From contig OZ231126.1 in the NCBI GenBank assembly GCA_965153355.1, positions 44,640,001 to 44,704,000 of the forward strand: a stretch of DNA of 64,000 nucleotides. The letters are read 5' to 3'. A program made the translations under genes and the position numbers. Origin of the DNA: Flaccisagitta enflata. Taxonomy: Eukaryota; Chaetognatha; Sagittoidea; Aphragmophora. This document shows positions 29,801 through 43,349 of this stretch, piece by piece. Positions within the stretch are counted from its first letter, which is position 1. Every line of letters starts with the position of its first letter. Under the pieces are notes generated by a model. That model worked only from the letters and a program-made list of their open reading frames with translations, was not told the origin of the DNA and searched no databases.

Positions 29801-29847
29801 AGAAACGTCAAGAAGAATTCAAAGCGAAAGCTAATCTGTTCCAGTAG
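26805..29847 (+). CDS. EFHD/swiprosin-like EF-hand protein, four coding exons
   Basis: A cytosolic adaptor of the EFHD1/EFHD2 (swiprosin) family, whose members bind calcium and F-actin and influence cytoskeleton or mitochondrial calcium. Exons 26805-26940, 28431-28555, 28774-28962 and 29716-29847 join in frame at AG/GT sites into 193 residues plus TAG. The N-terminus (MSADDELSNALERRNDINEG) and TEFKEFSFKEIQ match the family start. EF-hand 1 ends DGEIDFENLKRLMESLG, then the signature CPQTHLELK. EF-hand 2 is KEVNDSTETIDIYEFFHIFR. GSGLYNLYAQISEIDV and ADFFEAK follow, then a charged coiled coil ending FKAKANLFQ, as in fly Swip-1. Both calcium loops look degenerate: loop 1 has Ser where Asp is usual at position 1 and Asn where Glu is usual at position 12, and loop 2 is one residue short. 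The human proteins are somewhat longer at the N-terminus. A distant AATAAA at 30384 may serve polyadenylation. Confidence 0.93.
27150..27695. repeat. Intronic interspersed repeat related to 47880-48268
   Basis: It shares blocks with the element at 47880-48268 (in reverse), such as TGCGCCAATCTGG, ATTTCTATCTTTTTTG, ATGGCATTAGTTTGA and TCTAGAATGAAAG. It lies in EFHD intron 1. The open frame at 27426 is not considered a gene. Confidence 0.5.
27780..28195. repeat. Three diverged ~150-bp tandem units in EFHD intron 1
   Basis: Each unit has GCATGCAAATACAAGAAA-like, GTGAGCA.AGCTGCTCATCTG and TAGCTCATTTAGCTCA segments. The middle unit has lost part of the first block. Confidence 0.7.
28963..29715 (+). 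other. EFHD intron 3
   Basis: The intron runs from GTACGT to a CTCTGCCCAG acceptor. It contains ATCAACGGACCGACGGACC near 29019, a possible Helitron-like fragment. No other gene is seen. Confidence 0.7.
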
Positions 29848-30588
29848 ATCAATCATGAATTTTCCTTTTTCGTGTTTGTTGGGTTGGTGACATTGTTTTT
29901 TGCGCCCATTTGATGAACTTTATGAATTCTGAAACTAATACATTCCCAGGAACTTGCTTCTGATTGGTGCTGCCATCTGTAAAAATTCTCCCCGCCCCTT
30001 ATTTCTGCGTTAATTTCTTTTGCCTGAATATTCTCGTTATATTTTGAAAGAACAACAACAAATTGATCCCGTGAATTGAACATGAATAGTTTCTTTTTGT
30101 TGACTTGGTAAGTTGGTCGTAAACAAGCTTAACTTATCGACGCTTCATTGTCAGCATTTCATTATCTCCGACACAGCTATGCAAGGAGTAGGAATTCAGA
30201 AATTTGGCGGCGTTTTAAAGCTGAAACTATGAAGCCACGTGAAGTAAAAAATTGCATCCAACTTTTGCAAAGCGAATGTTTACTGCAAATGCGAAAAACG
30301 GGATAACGACCAAAAGTTTTAAAACCGTATGCGTAGCCTTAAAATAACGCAACTTGAAAATGTTGGAACCTTTGAAAAGTGAAAATAAAGGAAAAGAAAT
30401 AAAAAAATGAAGAAGAAAATAAAAAAAACGGGCAATAAGAAAACGAACGGAAAACGACGGGAAAGGGTAAGAAAAACTAGAAAAAAAAAAAAAAAAAAAA
30501 AGAAGGAAAGAAAAAATCGTTTCAACTTTTAAAATCGTCCATCGGTGGACGCAGTTCAGAAGATGGCTTGGAAAGTGATAGTAAAAAT

Positions 30589-30622
<34 letters not shown>

Positions 30623-30634
30623 CTTTTGCAGTAA
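29848..30634. other. EFHD 3' flank
   Basis: Probable 3' UTR and intergenic DNA, with AATAAA at 30384, a poly-A run at 30480-30500 and a short (GA)n at 30590-30618. No gene is seen. Confidence 0.5.
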
Positions 30635-31319
30635 ACAAGGCCAACACCTATAAGTCGCGTGCAGGACAAAAATAACTGAACTGACCTGACTCCTTATTGT
30701 ATCTTTTTATCGAAAATCAGACTTAAAGCAACCCAAAACAGACCCAAACCAGACCCTGACCAGACTCCAAACAGCTCAAGCCAGGCTCAGAAACCAGACT
30801 CAGGCGGCTAGCCCAGCCCACAGCCCCCAGCCCTCTCAGGCCCCGGGCTACACAGGAAAGCGGGGTGGGAGAGCATCAGCTCAGCTAGACTCATCAGGCT
30901 CAGCCAAATCGCTCATTAACGACTCCAGCCAAGTCGCGAGCTCACAGTCACAAACCCGCCAAGACTCAGCCAGATTCAGCCAGGCCAAGCCAGGCCAGCC
31001 CGGCTCCGGCCAGGGCCAGCCGTCGTGACCGGCCAGGCTCAGCCAGACCAGCCAGGCTCAGTAAAAATTAGCAGACCAACAGGCCAAAATCAGTTCAATC
31101 AGTTTCGTCAGATTTAAATCAAACAAAGCCAGACGCCACCAGACGCCACAGACCTGCTAGACCTCACTGGAGCATAAATGAGCATGAACAGTTTCAACAG
31201 ACTTCATATACTTATCTTCACTATCATTTTAACAACGAACCGTATGAACCGACATTAGACCTGCAGACTTAAACCAGTAGATTTAAACCAGCAACTGTAG
31301 CGAACTTTAACCAGCGAAC

Positions 31320-32310
31320 CAGCCAGCAGACTGACCAATTATGACCAAGCATTACCAAGAATGACCAAAAATGACTAAGAATGACCAAGAATGACCAAAA
31401 ATGATAAATAATGACCGAGAATGACCAAGAATGACCAAGAATGACCAAGAATGACAAAGAATGACCAAGAATGACTAATAATGACCAACAATACTCTAAA
31501 ATAATAAAAAATGATCAAAAATAATAAAATATGTCCAAAAATGAAAATAAATGACCATAAAACACCAAAAATGAATGTGATGTGTATATTAACCCTAATG
31601 ACCAAAATGGCCAAAATTATCTAAAATTATCAAAGTGACCTAAAATGACCTAAAATGACCTCAAATGACCTGAAAAGTCCAAAAATGACCAAAAATGACC
31701 AAAATGACCAATAATGACAAAGGTTGGTTTGAGGAGGTGGGGTGGATTGGGTGAGTTAGGATTGAGAGGTGAGTAGGGGCGGGTAGTGTGGTGGGAGTGT
31801 TTGAGGTGAGTCAGAGGGAGGCCAGGTGGAGCGAGTAGGTCAGGAGTAGTAGGTCAAGGTAAGGCAGGTGGAATTTAGGCATTTGGTGTTAAAAATGGTA
31901 GTGATCCGTGTGGCCAGGTGGATCAAAAATGACCAGTGACCATTATGTTAAATGATAAAAAATGATAAATGACCAAAAATGATGAAATGTGAAAAATGAT
32001 CAAAATAATAAAAATGACCAAAATGATCAAAAATGATCATAATCAAAAATGACCAAAAATGACCAAAGGCAATAAGACTGACCAGAAGCTTGGCCAAAAT
32101 GACGAAGTAGTCAAAATGACAAAAAATGACCAAAAATGATCAAAAATGATTAAAAATGATTAGAAATGATTAAAAATGATTATGAATGATGTAGTAATGA
32201 CCAAAATGACCAAAAATGACCAAAATGACCAAAATGACCAAAATGACCAAAATGACCAAAATGACCAAAAATAATAAAAATGAACCAAAAATGACCAAAA
32301 TGACTAAAAA
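31320..32310. repeat. AATGACCAAA minisatellite arrays
   Basis: Units of 10-11 bp, such as AAGAATGACC and AAAAATGACC, with a non-repetitive GGTGAGT-rich interval at 31735-31920. It ends in seven near-perfect ATGACCAAA copies at 32210-32270. The complement is the TTTGGTCATT array at 43986-45126. Confidence 0.9.
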
Positions 32311-32312
32311 TA

Positions 32313-34016
32313 CACACATCTCTGGATACCCCCAAAGAGAATCAAAATATGTATTTTTCTGTTACTGTGTAATTTTGTCTTCAGGAACATGTGGGCTACT
32401 AAAAAAAACAAAAAACAAAAAAATTCATCTGAAATTTTTTCATTTATATCTTTGTAGGCCAAAAAAGGGTATTTTTAGCGCTTTTTGAGCATGAAATTGT
32501 ATATACAGCTTTGCCAACACGAAAATCTACCGTAAATGTGTGGCATTAGCTAGAATATATATGTTTTCACTATTATAAAAAAGTTTTTATGGAATATCCC
32601 AAAGATGCGAGAGCATAAAAAAAGTCAAAAATAGCAAAAACATTATTTTAATGACCTTGTTTTTCAGTATTTTTAAGCCTAGATTCGTTCATGCAGCACA
32701 ATAACTCCTGAAAAAATCCTAGAAATGTGTGGCAATTACTTTTTATATACATGTTTTAACCCTTGTCAAAAAGTTTTTTGAAATCTCAAAAATAAGAGTA
32801 TAAAAGCAAAAAAAACAATAAACATAGCTTTTTTCAATATTTTTAAGTCTTGATTTGTTTATATTGTATAAAAACTGCTGAAGAATCCTAGAAATGTATA
32901 GCAACAGCTATAATATACATGTTTTTACCTTTTTCAAAAAGTTTTTTTAGGATATCTTAGAGACAAGAGCATAAAAAAACCCAAAAAAACGGCAAAATAT
33001 CATTTTTTTCAAGATTTTTACGTCTTAATTTGTCCATGCAGCATAGCAACTCTTGAAAAGTCCTGGAAATGTATCATAGTAGTCTGAGTATAACTATTTT
33101 CACCCTGAACAACTAGTCAATCATAATAGTTTTGTTTTTTAAGCCTTAAGATAACTTAAAAACAGCAAAATATTAGTGTTTTAAGCTATTTTAAGGCTCA
33201 AAACACAAAAGTATTGTGAATGACTAGTTGTTCAGGGTGAAAATAGTTATACTTAAACTACTACTACACATTTCCAGGCTTTTTCAGGGGTTGTTATGCT
33301 GTATGAACAAATTGGGATGTAAAAATACTGAAAAAAATGATATTTTGCTGTTTTTTAGCTTTTTTTTTGCTGTTTTTTAGCTGTTTTATACTCATATCTT
33401 TATGATATCCAAAATTCTTTTTTTTTCAAAGGTAAGAACATGTATATTCTAGCTGTTGCTATACATTTCTAGGATTTTTCAGCAGTTTTTATATGATATA
33501 AACAAATTAAGACTTAAAAATACTGGAAAAAGCTATGTTTTGCTGTTATTTGCTTTTTGTACTCTTATTTTTTAGATTTCACAAAAAAACTTTTTGATAA
33601 GAGTTATAACATGTAGATGTTAGCTATTACCACACATATCTAGGATTTTTCAGGAACTATTATGCTGTATAAACAAATTAGAAATTCAAAATACTAAAAG
33701 CAATATTTACCATTCTTTGACTTTTTTACTCTTATCTTTTGGATATTCAAAAAAAACACAGTAATGAATTAAAAACATATGTACAACTAATGCCACATTA
33801 TGGTGTTTTGAATTTTTCAAAAGTGCTACTAATTCATACTCAAAAGTGCTAAAATACCCTTTTTTTGCCTAAAAAGTGATATAAATGAAAAAATTTCAGA
33901 TGAATTTTTTTGTTTTTTGTTTTTTTTAGTAGCCCACATGTTCCTGAAGACAAATGACACAGTCAGAAAAAATGGGTATTTTGATTTTCTTTGGGGGGGT
34001 ATCCAGAGATGTGTGA
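32313..34016. mobile_element. Foldback-like element, 1704 bp, with long palindromic arms
   Basis: The ends CACACATCTCTGGATACCCC and its complement are inverted, and similarity continues to a centre near 33165. ACTAGTTGTTCAGGGTGAAAA pairs with TTTTCACCCTGAACAACTAG around it. Each arm has about four imperfect units of 160-195 bp carrying CCTAGAAATGT..GGCA and ACATGTTTT..C. Long inverted repeats made of internal tandem repeats resemble Foldback elements. No open frame is present. It is nested in the Helitron-like element 30635-34142. Confidence 0.8.
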
Positions 34017-34277
34017 GCAACCAAAAATGACCAAAAACGACACAAAAAAGCAAAGTGTTACCGACCGACCGACCGACCGACCGACGGACGGACCGACCGA
34101 CCGACAGAGCGGGTTGTAGAGTCGCGTGCACGCGACTAAAAAGTGACTCTCCACGCTCTAACTCGTCTGCAGTTCTTTTAAGACGCTGTACGCCTTGTCT
34201 TTTGTTTGACATTTTATTGGCCATAACCGAAATTGCCGATTCATAACCTGGATGGTCATGTCACGCCTCCTAGATGG

Positions 34278-34278
34278 C

Positions 34279-34325
<47 letters not shown>
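34278..34325. repeat. (GA)n microsatellite
   Basis: About 23 GA units. The following DNA to 34600 is purine-rich without gene signals. Confidence 0.95.
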
Positions 34326-34327
<2 letters not shown>

Positions 34328-34763
34328 AGAAAAGACAGCAGGGTAGAAAGACAGATATAAAGGATACAATAGAGATAGAAAGGCATACTAAGGTAGAAGA
34401 ATAAAAAGAGCTGAAATTGAATGATGGGAGAGTTACATTTAAAGCGAGATAGAAAGAGAATCACACAGAACATGCTATAAAGAGACAGAAATATAGGAAA
34501 AATACGGTTGGGAGAGACAGACAGAGCTTGTGAGATTGAGATAGCGAGACAGCAACTCAGATAGTAAGACAGTCTTAAAGTGATGCGAGCGTGAATCCTA
34601 GTAAACGTTTTATTTTTTAAAAGTAGGAGTAAGCCATTCCACTCTTTTTAGAAAAAAACGAGCGAATTTTTTTTATCGGTATCGATATCGTTACGACAAA
34701 CGGCTTGACTCTTGCACTGTGTGGAGGAGGAGAGTGCGTCAGATCCGGAGAAAAAGGGAGAAG

Positions 34764-34834
34764 GTGGGGGAGATGGGGGAGGTGGGGGAGGTGGGGGAGG
34801 TGGGGGAGGTGGGGGAGGTGGAGAAGGTGAAGGA
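34764..34834. repeat. (GGTGGGGGA)n minisatellite
   Basis: About seven 9-bp units. Flanking DNA from 34330 to 35080 shows no gene, only CAATAAACAA-like runs at 34985-35045. Confidence 0.9.
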
Positions 34835-35079
34835 GGTGGAGGGAACAAGAGGATGGATATGGGATGATGACGGATGCGTGTGAAAAAGTTAACACGTAAG
34901 GAGTTGTAGAAAAGATAAAACCAAAATCCAACGTGCTGCTAATAGAAGTGAAAATTAACATTTGTCAACGAAAGAAATAAACAAGAGTAAGCAACAATAA
35001 ACGACAATAAACAAAAAAAAAAACAACAATAAACAAGCATAAAAAAAAAAACAATCTGTTTTGCCTTTGAGTACCCAAA

Positions 35080-35165
35080 AAAGGTCAAAATCAAAAAGAT
35101 ATTTGTTACCTACCTACCGACCTACCGACCGACAGAGCAAGGTGTAGAGTCGCGTGCACGCGACT
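35080..35165 (+). mobile_element. Helitron/HINE-like family 1 fragment, hairpin end
   Basis: CTACCGACCTACCGACCGACAG precedes GTAGAGTCGCGTGCACGCGACT. The opposite end is absent or unrecognisable. Confidence 0.6.
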
Positions 35166-35730
35166 GAAAATAACACAAACAATAGTTGAACTGCAAAACA
35201 TGCAGTTCTACCGGCAACGATTTTTCATTCATCCCATACTAAAATCTATTTCATTTTCGGACGACAGACACATGGAAAGCAGACAGACAAACATGGATGG
35301 AGATAGCAGAGTTTTTAAGGACAGCGACCGATTATCAGCGCCATCAGCGCCATCGTTCACCCATTGACCAATGACCGACTCTTTTCCTCCCTTTTCCTCC
35401 CTTTCTTCCTCCTCTTCCTTTTCTTCCTCCTCTTCCTCCTCTTATTCCTCCTCCTCTTCTTCCATCTACACGACAACATCCCATGAATAATTATCCTTTT
35501 TATCTTTCCAATCAACTCTCCTTTTCTTTGGAAAATTGGAATTCATTTTGGTTGGTCGGTCGGTCCGTCGGTCCGTCCGTTCGCCTTCGAAACCTCATCA
35601 AGACAAAGTTTGACCTTATGAAATTGCCGAAACCTTTTACAAATGTGTCGCAGAATTGAACTTTAACCTATCCAGAAGATGGCAACGTCGCGCGTCTCTG
35701 CCAATATCGTGACATCTGAAGGGAGGGTAA
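35166..35730. other. No gene recognised
   Basis: It contains a TTCCTCCTC-rich patch (35390-35465) and GGTCGGTCGGTCCGTCGGTCC at 35552, perhaps a Helitron-like remnant. No exon is seen. Confidence 0.45.
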
Positions 35731-35758
35731 CAGAGAGAGAGAGAGTGAGAGTGAGAGT

Positions 35759-35831
<73 letters not shown>

Positions 35832-35840
35832 TGAGAGAGA
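35731..35840. repeat. (GA)n microsatellite with GTGA interruptions
   Basis: A GA tract with GTGAGA variants at both ends. Confidence 0.96.
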
Positions 35841-36044
35841 AAGAGAAATTGGATAAAAGAGGATTGAAGTGGAGTAAGACTTGCACAAGGTGGTAGTGCT
35901 GGCGATAACAAGTAAGTGAAAAGGGAAAAAATGGAAAACGTCAATATGAATCGGAAAAACATGACGACACACAAAAGAACAACAATAACAACAACAACAG
36001 TAACAAATACAACAAAAAACAACAAAAAGAAAAAAACCCAACAA

Positions 36045-36057
36045 CAACAACAATATG

Positions 36058-36148
<91 letters not shown>

Positions 36149-36149
36149 A

Positions 36150-36186
<37 letters not shown>

Positions 36187-36299
36187 ACAACAACAACAGC
36201 AACAACAACAGCAACAACAACAGCAACAGCAAAAACAAAAACAACAACAACAACAACAACAACAACGGAAACCACAACAACAACAACAACAACATAAAA

Positions 36300-36355
<56 letters not shown>

Positions 36356-36380
36356 AAGAAAGAAAGAAAGAAAGATAGAT
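36045..36380. repeat. (CAA)n to 36295 then (AAAG)n
   Basis: About 80 trinucleotides with CAG interruptions run into a tetranucleotide array. Long Asn, Thr, Val or Leu frames here are artefacts. Confidence 0.95.
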
Positions 36381-36695
36381 ATAAAGAAACAAAAAAAAAG
36401 AACGCAAGAAAAAACGTAGGGAAGTAAAAAGAAAGAAGGAAAGGAGAAAGCGAGAAAAGATAGAGAGACAGAAAGAAAGAGACAAGAAATCAGTGACAGG
36501 GGGCGGTTTAGGAAAAAAAAAGAGTGACAATTGACAACCAGCTTTGGTCGCCCTAAAGCAAAAGACATATCAAACGCCATAAAACGTCGTTCATCGCGAG
36601 GTCGACCTTAAAAGGCGGCCGACAGGGCGACCTAAAAGGCGATCGACCTAAAAGAATGACACCGACCTTTCTCCCTTTCCGGCGCGGCGGCGGCA

Positions 36696-37982
<1,287 letters not shown>

Positions 37983-38187
37983 ACCAGGCCAACCGGGTCC
38001 GCGCCTCAAAGACGGAGTCCCCAGTCGCGGAGGGTTGGGCAGGGGCAGTGGAGCAAAAAACTAAAAGTTACCGACCGACCAGCGAAATATTACCAACGGA
38101 CCAATGGAACGACCGACTGACCAATCGAAGGACCGACCGATGGACCGACACGGCAAGTTCTAGAGTCACGTGTCCGCGACTTAAAAA
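37983..38187 (+). mobile_element. Helitron/HINE-like element, family 1 (GGAC subtype)
   Basis: CCAGGCCAACCGGGTCCGC precedes CCAGTCGCGGAGGGTTGGGC, then CCGA-rich DNA and the hairpin AGTCACGTGTCCGCGACT with TTAAAAA. The terminal arm GTCCGCGACT pairs with the subterminal AGTCGCGGA. Confidence 0.68.
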
Positions 38188-38287
38188 CAGCGGCCCGGTT
38201 AACAAAACTGTCTTGAGCGGGAAAGAGGGCCGCGCGCAACAAAAACAAAGTCGCGGTAACTTGGACGGAGATGCGCGCTTTTACATA

Positions 38288-38373
38288 TACACACACACGC
38301 TCGCACACGCGCACACGCGCGCACACACACACACACACGCGCGCGCACACACACGCGCGCGCACACACGCACA

Positions 38374-38431
<58 letters not shown>
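38288..38431. repeat. (CA)n/(CG)n mixed microsatellite
   Basis: ACAC, GCGC and CACG blocks ending in a CA run. Confidence 0.95.
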
Positions 38432-38433
<2 letters not shown>

Positions 38434-38741
38434 CACACGATCAAAAAATCCATCAGTCTCAGGTGTACCGAAAATTTGAATCAAACAAGTGGAAAATTTG
38501 TGAAAATTAAAAAGCAAATAAAAATTAACGAGGATCAGAGACAGAAAGAAAATTAGAAGCGACGTATATAATGACTCAGTTGGAAAAATTCTCTCATTAA
38601 CTTTTTGCCTCTCAAATTATTAGCGCAGCGCGACATCCCAGCAGTTTGGAATGCAATAACTTTAAAGCGGCAATTCGATAGAAGGGTTAAGTGATTAAAA
38701 CATGAGCCAAATTAAAAGGGAGATCCTATTAAAGAGATTGC

Positions 38742-39674
<933 letters not shown>

Positions 39675-40330
39675 TCTTAGTCAGGCAAATGTAAAAAAAT
39701 CGGTAGAAAAAATTCCAACAAAGCTGGGAAGGTGGTTTTCTAATCATTGAGATGTACATTTTAAGAAAAACAACTATTACCCAAAAGTTCTTTTCCGCTA
39801 CTCTTGGAATTCAACATTGAAAAAAAGTTGCAAAAATGCCCAAAAATCGTAATTTTCGCACCTGTTTTTTTCCCTATAAACGCTTTAGAATCTTATAACT
39901 CCTAAAGAAATTGATAAAAATTCATTAAAAAAAATCTATAATGAAAAAAAATTATGTGGAAAAAAGTCATAATATGATTTTGTTCAATAAGATCACATTT
40001 CGTTTTAAGAAAAATCATTAAAAAAGTAAAAAAATATTTGTTTTACCATGTTCATTTACTACTGAGCACTGCTTATTCTACGGTCTGCAGTATAACAGAG
40101 GGCCCTCTTTTTTTGATAGATCCATTTACTCTTCCTTATGAATGATAGCTTGTATCACTGTTCTATATGCAGGAGTAATCTCATGCAGCTCTATGAGGTA
40201 GGCTGCTCCGCGTGTTGGTATTCTTTTAATTGGGCCTTGATGCCAACAATCAAAATCATAAGTTGACACCCATACCCCTCAATGCTTCTTTTGTGCCAAT
40301 ATTTTCTGTCAGTTGTGGCATGTGTAGAGA

Positions 40331-43054
40331 TTACTCTGCATCCATATCATCCTCCAAATCTTCTTCCTCCAAAATCAATGCACTTGCATTTGTGCAACCA
40401 GAGCCGTGACAATGTCCACATGCAAGCATGCATTTCATGGCATTTTTGCGGCAGCTGCATCAAGCAGAACTGCAATCCGTAGTGCAATCACAGCGAATGA
40501 TCTTCGACAGCTCAGCTGGAGCAGGAGGAAGATCTGTGAGAATAGGAGAGTAGCCTGACTCAGTGAGTTTCTAACCCCACATTTCCTCTTGCCTACCATT
40601 CCAGATACAATTTTTTTTTCAATTTCCTCTGCATCTTCAACATTAACAGTGGCTTGAGCGTGGACTCCGTTGGCAATATTACACAGCTCAGGCCCATACT
40701 CAAATGGATTTCTCTCTTTAAAAAAATCTTGGACAAGGTTGGTGTCCTTCCAATCATGATCAATTCCAGAGGGACCAATATCTTTGTTCTGTTCACCAGA
40801 TCTTATGTTTGTGGTTGAGATCTCTTGGATGGTATTGTGCACTTCAGCACACACAGGCATAGAGAGGGTCCATTGATTCCTCTGTGTTTCAGTCATTCCA
40901 CTTCCATGTGTCAGGCCACCAGCTGTTTTGAGATTTCTCATTAGGCATGTCTCGATGACATAATCACTTGAGAGGCCAGCCCACTCGCGATCACTCTTTC
41001 TTACTACATGGAGGCCATTCAAAAATTGAAAGTAGATATCAGGATGACTGTTTTCTAAATCCATCATCTCCAGCAAGTACACATATCAGTCAGCGGACAA
41101 AACACAATAGGTATATATATCACTTGGTTGGTTTTGATCCAACCCACTGATGTTGAACAGAATGCTGTAAATAACAACTGGTTGTTGAAATAACAGCCGG
41201 CTGTTAAGTTACAAAGTTGGCAAAAATCCAACTTTCACCATATAGAATGAGACCTGCAGATTCATAATCCTGATGAAATTCTAAGAAGTTTGATATGTCA
41301 CAACATATACTTTTAAATGAAAATAAAAGATTTTTATCATTGTTTAATTTAATTATAACGCAATGTTAAAAAAAATATTTTTTACAAAAATTGTTAAGTG
41401 TGACATATCAAACTTCTCAGAATTTCATCAGGAGTATGAATCTGCAGGTATCATTTTATTTTGGAAAAATTGGATTTTTACCAACTTTGTAACTTAACAG
41501 CCGGCTGTAATTTCAACAACCAGTTGTTGTTTACAGTATTCTGTTCAACATCAGTGTGTTGGATCAAAAGCAACGGAGTGATATATATACCTATTGTGTT
41601 TTGTCCACTGACTGATATGATGACTTCAAATAGTTATAATGACCTGTTGCTGCAAAGAAAGCAAGCATCTCCAAAGTAGCCTGTAGATGAAGAGGCCAGT
41701 TCCCCAAACATTCTCCTCTAAGATAGCGTCTCAGTATATCAATCATCCTCATTTAAAGAAGCCAAAGCTTGGCTGTTCTGCTGTTGCTTAGTGCTTCAGC
41801 TTCAGTTTCCAAGATTTGTTTTGTTTTTTTAACAGTATCACTTTTACAAAGGTACTCAAACGGTTCACCATCCATTAGCTGTTGATAAACAGTTTCCTTT
41901 TCCCCAATGATCTCATCAACTGATGGGGCAATTAGGCCTATGTCTCCTGGCTGATCTTCTGACTCATTGACCATGTCTTCACTTGGAGTGGTCTGTTTTT
42001 CAGTGCAGTATTTCTGTATTCCTCTTTCCAACAGAAATGACGTGAGAACAGCATCAACAATGAAGTGTCCTCTGATTGCTCTTGCAATTGCTTTTCCTGA
42101 AAGCATGTGATCTATGGTATTCTTTGCATAGATGGTTTCTAAGGCCTCACTCAGGCCAGTGTTGGCCATCAGATGTCAAATGCTTCCAAGAAAACTCATC
42201 AAGGTATGCAGTCCTCCCATTTTCAAAACTATCTTTTTGAGAGGGCTTTCCTATGGCTCAGATTGAATTATTTGCCAAACCTTATAAAAAAGTGGTTGAT
42301 CAAATGTAACAACGGGGGTTACATCATGAGTTGAGGCATGATCAGCAAAGTAGTGCAGAGTTGATCGTATACAAACTGGATCACTTGGATTGAGATCAAT
42401 TATGGGTAGATAAACAATAGATGCGACACCTGGATGGCTACCTTTATGCACTTTCTGCATAGTTCCTAGCCAGGAGGGCCGAGGTTTGCCAAAAAGAATG
42501 GATGTCTTCCAAATAATGTCCAAATTTTCTGTGGGATCATTATACAGGAATTTGTTCAATTTCTTGAATGCAACTTTTTCTTCATTTTGGTTTACATCTG
42601 GTCCACAAATGATGTCTCCAGCTGTGACATTCTTCCTAGGAATGACTGACCTTGTTTTTATGGCAGGTGTGGCACAAGCTATACACCCCAAACCATGAAA
42701 TGTATGCTTCCCATCTATGGTGCAGACATCATGGTCAACGTTATCCCCAACATATTGTATAAACTGCACTGAGTTATAGTTTTCAATTAAGGTAAGAGCT
42801 GCTACTGCGGCATTTTTGTTGAATTTCAGAACCTCAGAGTATGAAGAGGAAAATCCAAAGCTATTCAGCATATCGATAGCAAACCGGGATTTGTATTTGT
42901 GATGGATTTCTATTCCAGACCAACAGCCAAGCTGCAATGGAGCTATGATGTTCCTTGGCCGAGCCGCTGCCATAAGGATCTTTTCATGTTTATTTTTCAT
43001 CTTTTGGGGGTAACTGGCTACTTTCTGCCACAAAATGTTTTTTTTTTTTAACAT
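40331..43054 (-). pseudogene. Broken transposon protein gene, copy 1
   Basis: Mirror of the copy 2 reading at 49065-51788; a position p there corresponds to 92119-p here. It has the same three early nonsense codons, MITE insertion, frameshift and TGA in the cysteine-rich tail. Uninterrupted segments are 43054-42251, 42169-41753 and 41082-40435. One visible protein difference from copy 2 is Ile for Thr in EDQPGDxGLIAP. Confidence 0.85.
41087..41614. mobile_element. 528-bp nested MITE in transposon copy 1
   Basis: The ends CAGTCAGCGGAC and GTCCACTGACTG are inverted, with arms of about 220 bp meeting near 41350. ATAT flanks both sides (41083-41086 and 41615-41618). As the flanks and ends are themselves palindromic (ATATCAGTCA...), the duplication could also be scored as TA. 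It sits at the same site as the MITE in copy 2. Confidence 0.88.
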
Positions 43055-43349
43055 AGGATGTTATGTATCTTTTTCCACTTTCTTTTTGTTTTGTTTTTCA
43101 AAATTTTTCAATATTTACAATGATTAAAGGTTAAGAAATAAAATGTGAAAATCATGATTTTTCGCGATTTTCGCCTGTTTTTTCCCTGACAGAAAATGTT
43201 CAAACCTGAGAGCTGCGGAAAAGAACTTTTCGGTAATAGTTGTTTTTCCTAAAATATACATCTCAATAGTTAGAAAACCACCTTCGTTTGCTTTGTGGGA
43301 CTTTTTTCTACCTTTTCCCCTTTATTTTCCTACATTTACTTGACTATCT

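Larger units (their letters stand above)
30635..34142 (+). mobile_element. Large Helitron/HINE-like family 1 element with internal arrays and a nested Foldback
   Basis: It starts ACAAGGCCAACACCTATAAG, with AGTCGCGTGC at 30652. It ends CGGGTTGTAG, the palindrome AGTCGCGTGCACGCGACT (34120-34137) and TAAAAA, with a CCGA block before the hairpin. In order it contains a degenerate CCAGACTCAG-type array (30720-31080), AATGACCAAA-type arrays (31320-31735 and 31920-32310) and a nested 1.7-kb palindrome (32313-34016). It is the reversed counterpart of 43897-46021, sharing both ends (for example CTCCTTATTGTATCTTTTTA). Confidence 0.75.
39678..43346 (-). mobile_element. DNA transposon, 3669 bp, copy 1 (TSD TCT)
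   Basis: The element begins TAGTCAGGCAAATGTA and ends TACATTTACTTGACTA. The ends are imperfect inverted repeats of about 130 bp sharing AAGGTGGTTTTCTAA, ATTGAGATGTA and AACAACTATTACC. TCT flanks both sides (39675-39677 and 43347-43349). It has exactly the same length as copy 2 at 48773-52441, in opposite orientation. About eight substitutions are visible between them. A 3-bp duplication occurs in several superfamilies, so none is assigned. The coding region is broken, and a 528-bp MITE is nested inside. Confidence 0.92.

Noticed and set aside
40282-40482. Frame opposite the transposon gene (and its mirror at 51637-51837)
   Set aside because: It is the antisense shadow of the cysteine-rich tail of the transposon protein.
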